Shown here: positions 17,286 to 26,360 of the stretch, piece by piece
Layout: each line of letters opens with the position of its first letter
How positions within the stretch are numbered: position 1 is the stretch's first letter
From: Rhizobium sp. BK313
GTDB taxonomy: Bacteria; Pseudomonadota; Alphaproteobacteria; Rhizobiales; Rhizobiaceae
Reading direction: 5' to 3'
Length of the DNA: 64,000 nt
Assembly: GCF_014193655.1 (NCBI RefSeq)
Contig: NZ_JACHZQ010000006.1
Span: 186,001 to 250,000 of the forward strand
Program-made: the position numbers and the translations under genes
Notes under the pieces: model-generated
The model's input: the letters and a program-made list of their open reading frames with translations, nothing else
Told to the model about the DNA's origin: nothing
The model's database searches: none

Positions 17286-18355
17286 ACGACTGGATCGCGC
17301 TCCCCACGGTCGAACAGGTCTCCGAACTGACAGTCGTCTCCCGTGATGAGCGCGAGCGTCTCCGCGATGGTCCGGTCGACGCCGCAACCTTCGCCGCAGC
17401 CTTCGATTCCATCCCGGCATTGCGCCAGATTGAAATCGGCGGGAATGGACCTCGGCGCACGCCCCCCCGTACTTCGCTGAGGGTGGCAAGCTGGAACGTC
17501 GGGCGATTGCGGCATCTCCAGGCGATCGGTGACACCTTGGCTCAGCTCGCGCCCGACGTCACGCTGCTGACCGAGATCGACAAGGGCATGGCGCGATCGG
17601 GAAATGGCCATCGCATCGCGGAGCTCGCGGCCCGCCTCGGCCAAGGCTACGCTTACGGCGTCGAATTCATCGAGCTCGATCGCGGCGACCCTGAAGAGCG
17701 GGCCATGCACGCCCATGAAATCGATCTTCTCGGCTTTCACGGCAACGGCATCATTACCGATCTGGTCCTGAGCCGGCCTTTCCTGGTGAGGCTGGAGGCT
17801 GAGGGGAAATGGTTCGGCTGGGAGCGGGAGGAACCACGCATCGGCGGCCGGATGGCGATCGGCGGGCAGATCGAGCTTGATGGCACGAAAGTGACCCTGG
17901 TTGCCGTGCATTTCGAAAGCCATTCCGACCCTGAGCATCGAGCCTCTCAGGCCGCGCATCTTCTCGATGTGATCGATCGCTATGACCCGGTTGCGCCGGT
18001 TCTGATCGGTGGCGATTTCAATACATCGACATTTTCGTGGGGGACAAAGTCGCACGACGCCGCAAGCGTCGCCGCGGCACTTGCCGCCGATCCCAGGCGA
18101 CGCGTGGATGTCGAGCCCTATGAGCCGCTCTTCGCGCTGATGGCCAGGCGGAGATATGACTGGATCCGATGCAACGTTCCGGGCGTACCCACCGAAAGGC
18201 CGGACGAACCGACCGACCGCGTGCTCGGCAAGATCGACTGGTTTTTCAGCCGAGGGCTCAAGGCATCTCTTCCCGCCGTCATTTCGGCGCTGAAGGCGGA
18301 TGGGACGCCATCCTCGGATCACGACTGCCTGATGGTGGAGATCGGACTTGCCTGA
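17282..18355 (+). CDS. endonuclease/exonuclease/phosphatase-family enzyme
   Basis: A 357-residue EEP-fold protein. RVASWNVGRL (about residues 63-72) is the first metal strand, VTLLTEIDKG supplies the conserved Glu, IGGDFNT the catalytic Asp-Phe-Asn, and SSDHDCLMVE the C-terminal SDH motif. The superfamily includes inositol polyphosphate 5-phosphatases, sphingomyelinases and nucleases. ATGA coupling to the phosphodiesterase, and an importer and IMPase-type phosphatase nearby, make a phosphoester hydrolase more likely than a nuclease. It has no signal peptide, so it is cytosolic. Confidence 0.82.
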   Translation: MNDWIALPTVEQVSELTVVSRDERERLRDGPVDAATFAAAFDSIPALRQIEIGGNGPRRTPPRTSLRVASWNVGRLRHLQAIGDTLAQLAPDVTLLTEIDKGMARSGNGHRIAELAARLGQGYAYGVEFIELDRGDPEERAMHAHEIDLLGFHGNGIITDLVLSRPFLVRLEAEGKWFGWEREEPRIGGRMAIGGQIELDGTKVTLVAVHFESHSDPEHRASQAAHLLDVIDRYDPVAPVLIGGDFNTSTFSWGTKSHDAASVAAALAADPRRRVDVEPYEPLFALMARRRYDWIRCNVPGVPTERPDEPTDRVLGKIDWFFSRGLKASLPAVISALKADGTPSSDHDCLMVEIGLA

Positions 18356-18433
18356 GCACGCCCCGCTGGCTGCGGCACGGCAACGAACGGCTGGCGTTGC
18401 GAAAGGCTGTGGTCGAAACGGCGTGACAAGATT

Positions 18434-18454
18434 GTTGTAGGCCCCATCTACAAC
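18434..18454. promoter_or_regulatory. inverted repeat upstream of the LacI gene (candidate operator or hairpin)
   Basis: GTTGTAG and CTACAAC form a perfect 7-bp dyad with a 7-base centre, 80 bases after the phosphatase stop and before the lacI-type gene. It could be an autoregulatory operator or a weak transcript-end hairpin; there is no T-run. Confidence 0.4.
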
Positions 18455-18525
18455 CACGCCATTTCAGACCGCTATAAGGGGGTTCCCGTCCCGCGACTCG
18501 GTCGGGAGAAAGGTTATGCGGACAC

Positions 18526-18538
18526 TTGTCGGCGACAA
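18526..18538. promoter_or_regulatory. short palindrome, candidate LacI-type operator
   Basis: TTGTCGGCGACAA is a perfect 13-base palindrome with a central G, located 40 bases before the LacI-family start codon. LacI proteins bind palindromes with a central CG step, so self-regulation is plausible. No matching site was noticed in the short 12113-12365 promoter region. Confidence 0.35.
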
Positions 18539-18577
18539 CGAACAACAACGCGAATGACTGCCGGGAAGTGAAGCAAT

Positions 18578-19636
18578 ATGGCCCCGAATAAAAACAAAGA
18601 ATCCCATTCCGTCACGTCTCATGACGTCGCCAGGGCGGCAAATGTGTCGCAGGCGCTTGTCAGTCGGGCATTCACCGGCAAAGGGCGTATATCGCCCGAG
18701 ACCCGTGCCAGAATTCTGAAAGTCGCCGAAGACATAGGCTGGCATCCGAATGCACTTGCCCGCAGCGTGGTCACCGGTGATGCGCCACTTGTCGCCGTCG
18801 TCACGGCGCGATTGAACTTCGACTGGAGAGCGCAGGTACTCTCCCATCTGCTGAGATCGATCCAGGCATGGCACCTCAAGCCGCTGCTCTTTTATGCCGA
18901 GAACGATGAAGACGTCGATCGTCTACTTGAGGAAACGATGGAATGGCGGACGCGCGGCGTCATCGTCATGGCTGGCGATATACGGGCGCGCCGGGCGGAG
19001 GCGATCATCTCAGCCGGCAGGTTCCTGGCGACACTCAACCGGCCTGCCAACCACCCCGACGCCTTTGCCGTGGCGACCGATAATAGACAGGGCGGTGTCA
19101 TGGCGGCCTCTCATCTTATCGAAGAAGGCCGGCAGAAATTCCTTGTCATGAGTGGGCCACAAAGTAACTGGGCAAGCGAACTCCGCACACAGGGTTTTGT
19201 CGATGCAATCCGTTCGCAAGGCGGATCGGCGGCCATTTGGCGCAACGAAGCCATGACGATGGAAGCCGGGAAGGAATGTGCAGCGGCATTTCTTGCGCTG
19301 CGCCATAACGAGAAGCCTGATGCGGTCTTTGCGACGGATGATGCCCTCGCGCTTGGCTTCATGGATGGCTTGCGAGGTCAGGCGCACGTTCCTTCGGATC
19401 TATCGCTTCTTGGCTTCGATAATATAGCCGCATCCGCCTGGCTGCCCTATCAACTGACGACATTCGAACAACCGCTCGATGAAATGGTGGGTCGGATCGT
19501 TCACCATATCGATCTGCATCAAAAGAAGCAGCTCGACACTTTTCATTCAACCATTCCCCATCGGATCGGTGAAAATGGTGTCGTCTACTGCCTACCGAAA
19601 ATCATTCGACGGGCAACCACGAGATCTCCTGCTTGA
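18578..19636 (+). CDS. LacI-family transcriptional regulator
   Basis: A 352-residue repressor-type protein. The N-terminal helix-turn-helix VTSHDVARAANVSQALVSRA and hinge helix HPNALARSV are followed by a periplasmic-binding-protein-like ligand domain (PLVAVVTARL through LLGFDNIAASAWLPYQLTTFEQP). It probably controls the preceding importer and hydrolase operon in response to the imported phosphosugar or polyol. Palindromes lie just upstream. Confidence 0.92.
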   Translation: MAPNKNKESHSVTSHDVARAANVSQALVSRAFTGKGRISPETRARILKVAEDIGWHPNALARSVVTGDAPLVAVVTARLNFDWRAQVLSHLLRSIQAWHLKPLLFYAENDEDVDRLLEETMEWRTRGVIVMAGDIRARRAEAIISAGRFLATLNRPANHPDAFAVATDNRQGGVMAASHLIEEGRQKFLVMSGPQSNWASELRTQGFVDAIRSQGGSAAIWRNEAMTMEAGKECAAAFLALRHNEKPDAVFATDDALALGFMDGLRGQAHVPSDLSLLGFDNIAASAWLPYQLTTFEQPLDEMVGRIVHHIDLHQKKQLDTFHSTIPHRIGENGVVYCLPKIIRRATTRSPA

Positions 19637-19759
19637 CCGGATTCGAACCACGACCAGCAAACCGCTCAGCTCCCTGGGGCGCCTAGCGGACGTTTCACTG
19701 CGTTTCTCAATGTTCATAAGTACCAGATATCGTTGATATATATCCGAGAGCGCACCTAA

Positions 19760-19992
19760 GATTCCGGCCATCCCTACACCCAGGCCCAAAACCTCTGCGC
19801 GAACATGAAGGCCTCCGGCGTCACTGTCTATACCGTAGGATTCAACGTCGTCGACTCTCAGAGAGCGAGAGACCTGGTCTCGAAATGCGCAACGGACTCA
19901 TCGCATGTCTATCTGCAATCCACTGGACGGCTCTCAAGGACGCCTTCCACGCGATCGCCCAGGACATATCGAAACTGAGGGTCTCAAAATAA
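19760..19992 (+). pseudogene. C-terminal remnant of a TadG/pilus-assembly (vWA-type) protein
   Basis: The + strand reads LCANMKASGVTVYTVGFNVV and then a cysteine-containing tail typical of rhizobial TadG-like pilus-assembly proteins. The frame then shifts by one base near 19925, after which LKDAFHAIAQDISKLRVSK and a stop follow. A stop codon at 19757 ends the frame on the 5' side. Only about 78 codons of a much longer gene remain, with a frameshift, so it is dead. It lies between the LacI operon and the two-component genes and marks a recombination or deletion scar. Confidence 0.6.
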
Positions 19993-20009
19993 CAGGGCTA
20001 TCCGCGATT

Positions 20010-20678
20010 CTACTGTGACCTGGTGCCAGGCGGATGAAGCATATCCATGCCGCCAACAGCACGGTCGGACACTCCAAGCAGATCGGCCATTCTAATAAGA
20101 TCGGCCACGGACTCCGCCCGCATCTTGCGCATCGCCTGGCCGCGGTGGACCTTCACGGTGATTTCGCTGAGGCCGATCTCGGCGGCGATCTGCTTGTTGA
20201 GGCGTCCGCGCGCAACGAGCGCCATCACCTCGCGTTCGCGCGCCGTGAGCGTGGCCAGGCGCTCCTGGAGATCGGCGGCCGAGGCCTCCTGCTGGAGCCG
20301 GGCGCGATCCCTCCCGAGGGCCTCCCGGATGGCGTCGAGAAGATCCTGCTCCCGGAAGGGCTTGAGGAGGAACTCCACCGCCCCGGCCTTCATCGCCCTG
20401 ACGGACATTGGGACGTCGCCGTGGCCGGTCAGGAACACGATCGGGATGAGATTGCCAGTCCTCGCCAGCTCGTTCTGGAAATCGAGACCGCTTGCATCCG
20501 GCATTCTGACGTCAAGGACGAGACAGGCGGGTCCGTCGGACCGCGGATGAAGCAGGAAATCCTTTGGTGAAGCGAAGCTGCGAGTGTCGTAGCCAACGGA
20601 CCGGAAGAGGCTGTCCAGCCCGTTCCGAACAGAAGGGTCGTCGTCGATGACGTAAACGGTCGGCCGCTGGTCCTCCAT
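20010..20678 (-). CDS. FixJ-type two-component response regulator
   Basis: A 222-residue regulator. The receiver domain has the acidic pocket IDDD at 11-14, phospho-acceptor Asp56 in LVLDVRMPD, and the conserved Lys in LLKPF near 106. The C-terminal LuxR-type helix-turn-helix LTAREREVMALVARGRLNKQIAAEIGLSE completes the FixJ/NarL layout. The ATG at 20678 is preceded by GAGGAGATAGGAAG; an extension to 20879 runs into the kinase gene. It sits 4 bases downstream of its likely partner kinase. Confidence 0.92.
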   Translation of the reverse strand: MEDQRPTVYVIDDDPSVRNGLDSLFRSVGYDTRSFASPKDFLLHPRSDGPACLVLDVRMPDASGLDFQNELARTGNLIPIVFLTGHGDVPMSVRAMKAGAVEFLLKPFREQDLLDAIREALGRDRARLQQEASAADLQERLATLTAREREVMALVARGRLNKQIAAEIGLSEITVKVHRGQAMRKMRAESVADLIRMADLLGVSDRAVGGMDMLHPPGTRSQ

Positions 20679-20682
20679 CTTC

Positions 20683-21744
20683 CTATCTCCTCGTACTGAC
20701 GTCCAGTAGCAACGTGAAGCCGAACACCATGCCGTGCGGGAAGTTGGGCGCTGCGTAGATCGTACCACCGTGCGCCTCGACGATCGATCGGCTGATTGCC
20801 AGGCCCATTCCCATCCCTGCAGGCTTCGTGGTGTAGAAGGCCTCGAATATCCTGTCGAGGGCCGCGGGCACGCCGACACCGGAATCGCGCACGCTCACCG
20901 TCATTTTCTTTCCGTCGGTGGCCGCGCTGACCAGCAGTTCGCGCTGTTCGGGATTGACGTCGTTCATCGCCTCGATGGCATTGATGACGAAGTTCAGAAT
21001 TACCTGCTGCAGTTGCACTCGATCCCCGGTCACTGTCGGCAGATCATTGGCAAATTCTGTCCGCAGCACGATGTGATTCTTCCGAACCTCGTTACGCATG
21101 AGCAATAGCGTCTCGGTGATCACGTCGATCATGTCGACTTTATCGAACAGAGGCGAGGCCCTCGCGACGAGGCGGCGGACGCGGCCGATCACTTCGCCGG
21201 CGCGATCGGCATCCTTTACGACCCTGTCAATGGCAATGCGCGCCTCGTCCTGGTTTGGCGGCGATGCCGAGAGCCAGCGTAGCGCCGCATTGCTGTTGGC
21301 AGCGATGGCGGTGACAGGCTGGCTGACCTCGTGAGCAATGGATGTGGCCAGCTCGCCCATGATCGTGACCCGCGACATATGAGCGAGAGCGGCTTGGGCC
21401 TGCCGTGCCTTTGCCTCGACGGAATCGATCCTGATCGCAAGATAGGTCGTCGCGCCTATGGCAAGTATGCTCAAGGCGCTATTCACGATGCCTGGCTTCG
21501 GATCGCCATGCTGGGTCAGCAGGTGACTTACGACAGTAAGAATGACGCAGCCAATTCCCACGACCATGACCGCCCGCGGACGACCGGATCGCACCGAGAT
21601 CAGGATCACGGAGACGTATAGGACAGCGAAGGCCATCTCAAGGTCGGTCACCGTGTCGGCGATGAAGATGAGAGATGCAAGCACGGAGATGCCCAACCAC
21701 AGAAGGGGCATCTCGGTCACGTATCGGACAAACTCACGCCTCAT
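20683..21744 (-). CDS. membrane sensor histidine kinase
   Basis: A 353-residue kinase. Residues about 12-105 contain four or five hydrophobic segments with very short loops, so sensing is probably in the membrane. The dimerisation/phosphorylation site is His138 in SIAHEVSQPV, a FixL-like H-box. The ATPase has the N-box ILNFVINAIEAM, G1 DSGVGVP and G2 GMGMGLAISRSI. There is no PAS or haem domain, unlike FixL itself. It forms an operon with the FixJ-type regulator. The signal is unknown; the nearest large neighbour on the strand is the ABC transporter upstream. Confidence 0.9.
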   Translation of the reverse strand: MRREFVRYVTEMPLLWLGISVLASLIFIADTVTDLEMAFAVLYVSVILISVRSGRPRAVMVVGIGCVILTVVSHLLTQHGDPKPGIVNSALSILAIGATTYLAIRIDSVEAKARQAQAALAHMSRVTIMGELATSIAHEVSQPVTAIAANSNAALRWLSASPPNQDEARIAIDRVVKDADRAGEVIGRVRRLVARASPLFDKVDMIDVITETLLLMRNEVRKNHIVLRTEFANDLPTVTGDRVQLQQVILNFVINAIEAMNDVNPEQRELLVSAATDGKKMTVSVRDSGVGVPAALDRIFEAFYTTKPAGMGMGLAISRSIVEAHGGTIYAAPNFPHGMVFGFTLLLDVSTRR

Positions 21745-22495
21745 GCCGCGTCCTTCCCGTCAACATCGATTTGAACACAGGCCCGGCCTCGACAGCATGC
21801 AGCGGCGCCGCGATGGCCGCACCAGTGAAACTGCGGACTCAAGCGTCTCTCAAAACTAGCGCCAACACCGCTTCCTTGAAAGCCGATCACGAAACCGCGT
21901 GCGAGGGCGGTGATGAGATTGAAGGGCACTCGATTAAGTCCGATCGTCATGATTGTCGTTTCCAGCGTAATAGCGCGAAAGACGGCGGCGTTGGCGCCGC
22001 AGAATCGCAAGACTTGCACGATTGAGGCGCGCAGCAGTGCGCATGAGCACGCGTGTCTGGTAAGGCGACAGAACACCTTGGAAAAACAGTCGCGTGGTCC
22101 AACGCAGAACCCAGTGGGCACCCCAAAGAAGCGCCTGCATCTTCACTAGCGAGAAATACGTCTCGAAGCGTCCAGGTCCAGTCGCCAAAGTCATTCCGCA
22201 ATGGCCGTGTTTGCGGCCGCAATGGCATGACTTGCGGCCATCCGCAAATAGGTGGAGTGCCGCAAGGACGCGGCCGCGTTCTTCGTTGTCTCTGCGCATG
22301 ATGATCCCGCCTTGCGACCGGGCAGGTCGCGCGGTCCGACGCGCCGCCTAGAGTTGCGGGGCGCTCGAATCCCATGCGTGGTTTCCTGCCTCAGGCGCAT
22401 ACTGATTTCGAAGAGGTGTGATGAACGGCCGTCCCCTTGCTCCGGGGACGACCCGTCGTCGGTAATGATCGCTCATAGTCGCTTCCGCTGTTCTC
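21745..22495. other. about 750-base gap, no convincing gene
   Basis: The longest protein-like frame is 21934-22299 on the minus strand (121 residues), with a basic C-terminus (RRQRRRLSRYYAGN) and two tryptophans. It has a weak ribosome site and no motif I recognise. I would not call it a gene, though a decayed one is possible. Other long frames here overlap it in different frames. Confidence 0.35.
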
Positions 22496-23827
22496 TCAAC
22501 TCGGATTTTCAAGCGTGAACAGGTCGGCATTTTCGTCATAAGCGAAGTATTCGGCGTAGCGCGCCCAGTTCGTCACCGCCTTCAGGGTGGTGTCGGCATA
22601 GTCCTCCGACATGTGGTCTTCGAGCTCGTCGCGGAAGCGGCGTGCCGGCGCGCGGTGCGTGGGGCGTTCATCAAGAACCCGGCGAATATGAGCGGCGAGC
22701 GGCACATAGGTCGCGAGATGCTGTTCGAACAGGCGTTTGCGCTCGTCGACGTCGCTGTCGGAGAAGCGCAGGCCCGGCGCCGTCAGCTTGATGTCGCCCC
22801 CCTCTAGGTCGGCGAAACGCAGGAGCTGAAGCGTCTCTGCCACGGGGAAGAGGTCGTCGATGTCGAGATGGAGGTGCGTGGCTAGCGGCGGCAAGTCGGC
22901 CTTGCCCCGATAAGGCTCGGCCGCGACCGTTTCGATCAGACCGGACATCAGGTTGGTCGACACCCGCGGCAGGGCCATGGCGATCCCCGTGCCTGGGAAC
23001 AGCCCATCGCGCGCAGGTGCGCCGGTCTTCACGGTCATTCTGGCATAGATATCCTCGACCAGCATGCGGAAGGTGGGGTCGAGACGGTTGCGCGGCTGCG
23101 GCAGGTCCACGCGGATTTCGGCAATCACGCGGCCGGGATTCGATCCGAAGATCAGAATGCGGTCGCACATGAGAACCGCTTCCTCGATGTTGTGCGTCAC
23201 CATCAGGATGGATTCGATCGGCATCCGGCCCTCGCACCAAAGGTCGAGAAGGTCGGTGCGCAGCGTCTCCGCCGTCAGCACGTCGAGCGCCGAGAACGGC
23301 TCGTCCATCAGCAGCACCTTGGGACGCACGACGAGGGCGCGCGCAAGACCGACTCGCTGGCGCATGCCGCCCGACAGTTCCTTTGGATAGGCACTCTCGA
23401 AGCCATCAAGACCGATGAGGTCGATGGCGGCAAGAGCGTGTTTGCGTCGCTCGGCCGGTGCAACACCCTGGGCTTCGAGACCGAGCTCGACATTCTGCAG
23501 GACGGTGAGCCAGGGAAACAGGGCAAAGCTCTGGAAGACGACGGCAATTCCCGATGTCGTGCCGACAACGGGTTTGCCTTCGAAGCTGATGGCGCCCTTG
23601 CTTGGTCGGATCAGACCGGCGATCGCACGCAGCAGGGTCGACTTGCCGGAACCGGATCTGCCGAGCAGGCCAACGATCTCGGCCGGACGGAGCTCCAGAT
23701 CGACATTGTCCAGCACGACCAGCGAACCGGACGCCCCTTTGTCGTAGATTTGGCAGACCTGCTTGGCGGACACCAGGGGTGCATTTGCAGCAATCTCGGG
23801 CTTCTTCGTGAGTATGGTGGGTTCCAT
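22496..23827 (-). CDS. NitT/TauT-class ABC ATPase with C-terminal AAA-associated domain
   Basis: A 443-residue protein. Walker A GRSGSGKST lies near 54-62, the signature LSGGMRQR near 154-161, Walker B VLLMDEP, and the H-loop VTHNIEEA. After about residue 270 a second, non-ABC domain of about 160 residues is present (DLPPLATHLHLDIDDLFPVAETLQLL onward), the AAA-associated domain seen in some nitrate/sulfonate-like transporters. That domain may be regulatory. The ATG at 23827 is 23 bases downstream of the permease gene; the longer frame to 24148 overlaps the permease in another frame and is not used. Confidence 0.9.
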   Translation of the reverse strand: MEPTILTKKPEIAANAPLVSAKQVCQIYDKGASGSLVVLDNVDLELRPAEIVGLLGRSGSGKSTLLRAIAGLIRPSKGAISFEGKPVVGTTSGIAVVFQSFALFPWLTVLQNVELGLEAQGVAPAERRKHALAAIDLIGLDGFESAYPKELSGGMRQRVGLARALVVRPKVLLMDEPFSALDVLTAETLRTDLLDLWCEGRMPIESILMVTHNIEEAVLMCDRILIFGSNPGRVIAEIRVDLPQPRNRLDPTFRMLVEDIYARMTVKTGAPARDGLFPGTGIAMALPRVSTNLMSGLIETVAAEPYRGKADLPPLATHLHLDIDDLFPVAETLQLLRFADLEGGDIKLTAPGLRFSDSDVDERKRLFEQHLATYVPLAAHIRRVLDERPTHRAPARRFRDELEDHMSEDYADTTLKAVTNWARYAEYFAYDENADLFTLENPS

Positions 23828-23850
23828 GTTTGTTACTCCGACTGGAATGG

Positions 23851-25611
23851 TTAGTTGAGACGCAGGCGGCGTTCGGCGAAGACGTAGAGCGGGCGCCAGA
23901 GGGTTCTGTTCAAGAGGGTTACAAAGAGCGACATCACCCCGATGCCGAGGATGACCCGCGGGTAATCGCCGGCCTCCGTGGCCTTGGCGATGTAGGAGCC
24001 GAGGCCAAAGGCCTCCAGCTTGGTGTGGCCCCAGCTCACCACTTCGGCGACGATGCTGGCGTTCCACGAGCCGCCCGACGCCGTCAGAGCTCCGGTGACA
24101 TAGTAGGGAAAGATTCCCGGCAGAATGGCCCGCCGCCACCAGGTCCATGACCGGAGCTGGTAGACGGAGGCGGCCTCCCTCAGATCAGTCGGAAAGGCGC
24201 TTGCTCCGGCAATGACATTGAAGAGAATGTACCATTGCGTACCAAGCACCATCAGCGGTGAAAGCCAGACGTTCGGGCTCACCCCGGTCGCGACGATCGC
24301 AACGACCGCGAAGGGAAAGAGCACGTTCGCCGGGAAGGCTGCGAGGAACTGGGCGACCGGCTGAACGCGCTCGGCGACGGCTGGCCGCAGGCCGATCCAG
24401 ACGCCGACCGGCACCCAGATCAGGCTCGCGACCGCAATCAGCAAGATCACGCGCAGCAGGGTGACAAGGCCGCCACTGAAGGCCTCCCATGCGTCGCTCC
24501 ACGTCAGGGTCTGGCTCACAAAGGACAAAGCAGTCCAAATACCCCAAAGGCCGACGGCTGCGATCAGACCGAGCCAGGCATAGTCGAGCGCTCGTGTGGT
24601 CATGCTACGATCACGTCCCACGAGCGGCGCAGCTTGAGATGTCGCCGACAATCGAACGAGCATCAGGCTGCGCCATATCCAGCCGATCGGCCGCGTCAGG
24701 AGCTTTAAAAGGCGCGTGCGCTGAATCAGCGAGTAGACCCAGGAGCGGGGCTTGTCCTGCCCTGCCGTTTGCTCGAAGCGGAACTTGTCGGCCCAGGCCA
24801 CGATCGGTCTGAAGAGGAGCTGGTCGTAGAGCACGATGACAATGCCCATGGCGAGCACTGCCCAACCCACCGCTGCAAAATCCTGCTTGTCGATCGCAAC
24901 CGCAAGCCAGGAGCCGAGGCCGGGAAGCTGGACCGTCGTATTGCCGACGGTGATCGCCTCCGACGCGACGACGAAGAACCAGCCGCCCGACATGGACATC
25001 ATTGTATTCCAGACGAGGCCGGGAGCAGCAAAAGGCGCCTCCAGCCGCCAGAACCGCTGCCATGCGGAGAGGCCGAACCCGCGGCTGACCTCGTCGAGAT
25101 CGCGCGGTACGGTGCGCAACGACTGATAGAAGGAGAAGGCCATGTTCCAGGCCTGGCTGGTGAAGATCGCGAAGACTGACGCGCATTCGGCGCCGAGCTG
25201 ACTTCCTGGGAAGATTCCCATGAAGAAGGTGACGGTGAAGGTGAGAAAGCCGAGTACAGGCACGGATTGTAGGATATCGAGGGCGGGAATGATGATCATC
25301 TCCGCCCGCCGGCTCTTTGCCGCCAGGGTCGCGATGACAAACGTGAAGATGAGTGACGCGGCAATTGCCGCGAACATCCGGAGCGTCGTGCGCAGCGCAT
25401 ATTGCGGCAGCCGTGCGGGATCGAGCGTGAGGGGCGCGCTTGCCAGCCCCTCCAGCGGCGCGCGCATCTCGGCCGCTCCATGCAGAGCCAGGACGGCCAG
25501 GGACGCGACGAATGCAAACGCGACGAGATCGTAGCCGTTCGGCAGGATGCGGGCCCGCGCCAGTTCGGCAACGGCGGCATGCCCTCGACGATCGTTGGAA
25601 AGAAAGACCAT
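23851..25611 (-). CDS. fused two-domain ABC permease
   Basis: A 586-residue membrane protein made of two binding-protein-dependent permease domains in tandem (roughly residues 50-290 and 350-580), each with about six hydrophobic segments. One has an EAA loop at DLDEVSRGFGLSAWQRFWRLE, the other at DLREAASVYQLRSWTWWRRAI. A single polypeptide therefore replaces the usual permease dimer. The start at 25611 (MVFLSNDRRG) has GAGGT 6 bases upstream. No binding protein is encoded next to it, so either a distant one serves or the system is unusual. Nitrate, taurine and metal-type substrates are all possible. Confidence 0.9.
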   Translation of the reverse strand: MVFLSNDRRGHAAVAELARARILPNGYDLVAFAFVASLAVLALHGAAEMRAPLEGLASAPLTLDPARLPQYALRTTLRMFAAIAASLIFTFVIATLAAKSRRAEMIIIPALDILQSVPVLGFLTFTVTFFMGIFPGSQLGAECASVFAIFTSQAWNMAFSFYQSLRTVPRDLDEVSRGFGLSAWQRFWRLEAPFAAPGLVWNTMMSMSGGWFFVVASEAITVGNTTVQLPGLGSWLAVAIDKQDFAAVGWAVLAMGIVIVLYDQLLFRPIVAWADKFRFEQTAGQDKPRSWVYSLIQRTRLLKLLTRPIGWIWRSLMLVRLSATSQAAPLVGRDRSMTTRALDYAWLGLIAAVGLWGIWTALSFVSQTLTWSDAWEAFSGGLVTLLRVILLIAVASLIWVPVGVWIGLRPAVAERVQPVAQFLAAFPANVLFPFAVVAIVATGVSPNVWLSPLMVLGTQWYILFNVIAGASAFPTDLREAASVYQLRSWTWWRRAILPGIFPYYVTGALTASGGSWNASIVAEVVSWGHTKLEAFGLGSYIAKATEAGDYPRVILGIGVMSLFVTLLNRTLWRPLYVFAERRLRLN

Positions 25612-25734
25612 GTGTGACCTCATGGAAGAACAGGGTGTCGTCATCGGCATGTCCGTGCGGAGTCGTCATAGCCGCAATGATCGGCTCGACATCCGCGGAC
25701 ACGCAGTCGAAAGAAAGAGGCTCCGAGGAGGATC

Positions 25735-25977
25735 CTACGTCGCGCCGTGGCCGTGAGTGCCACGACTGCCACCTTCGTCGCGGATCGCGCGAGCTTCAGT
25801 GGTCCAGAAGCACTCCTGCTTTCCGTTGAAAGGATTGGTGTGCCAGACGGCAATAAGAGCGGGGCGCAGGACGTGCGCACGACCTGGGCGCTGCGGCCCA
25901 GCCTTGGCGGGCTGCGTTTGCATGATAGAAAATTTGGATGCGGCTGAGCGGCCGCGGAAAGGGATGATGTTGTTCAT
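25735..25977 (-). CDS. small conserved-looking hypothetical protein (80 aa)
   Basis: Strong GAGGAGGTGAGCC precedes the ATG at 25977, and the product is basic and soluble. Its middle segment LIAVWHTNPFNGKQECFW resembles short rhizobial proteins with a VWH-x-NP...EC-x-W pattern, from memory. No function is known. It lies 123 bases upstream of the permease gene on the same strand but need not share its message. An overlapping 79-residue frame (25641-25880) has no comparable ribosome site. Confidence 0.55.
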   Translation of the reverse strand: MNNIIPFRGRSAASKFSIMQTQPAKAGPQRPGRAHVLRPALIAVWHTNPFNGKQECFWTTEARAIRDEGGSRGTHGHGAT

Positions 25978-26360
25978 GGCTCACCTCCTCGGCCCGCTAT
26001 CGGCGGGTCCGGATGGCGAGCCGGACAGGCTAGGCCCGACCAGCGCTCGCCCGGCGGATTCTGCCGGGAGCGGTCCAGGTTGTTATGATGACCATCCGGC
26101 GGCGGCCTGACACCGCAGCCGGACAGCGACTAAGGTAGCTGTCCATCTGCTTCTTGATAGGTTGTTTCGGTAACCAATGCACCGCGCTGTGGTGCGAAGG
26201 CATGGCCGTATTGTCATGGGGAAGGTGAGTGGTCAATCAGGCGTTGGTGCACTGCAATTACACCATCGTATAGTCGACGAACGCCGCCTTCCACGGCCCG
26301 CATACGGAATGGGAAACCATCAGCGGTTAGCGCGCGGCCGCTGATGAAGAGGACATAATC
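25978..26360. other. gap of about 380 bases with no gene seen
   Basis: It separates the small VWH-type gene from the beta-lactamase-family pseudogene. Nothing coding is supported. The promoter of the 25735-25977 gene must lie near 26000. No repeat or tRNA was seen. Confidence 0.4.

Noticed and set aside
19636..19660. GATTCGAACC stretch resembling a tRNA T-loop on the minus strand, as left at integration sites
   Set aside because: The flanking T-stem does not pair beyond three bases and no anticodon or acceptor arm is present; it also overlaps the LacI stop codon.
24611..25702. 363-residue minus-strand frame inside the ABC permease
   Set aside because: Same strand as the permease but a different frame, Arg/Gly/Ala-rich and motif-free; the permease frame has clear membrane segments.
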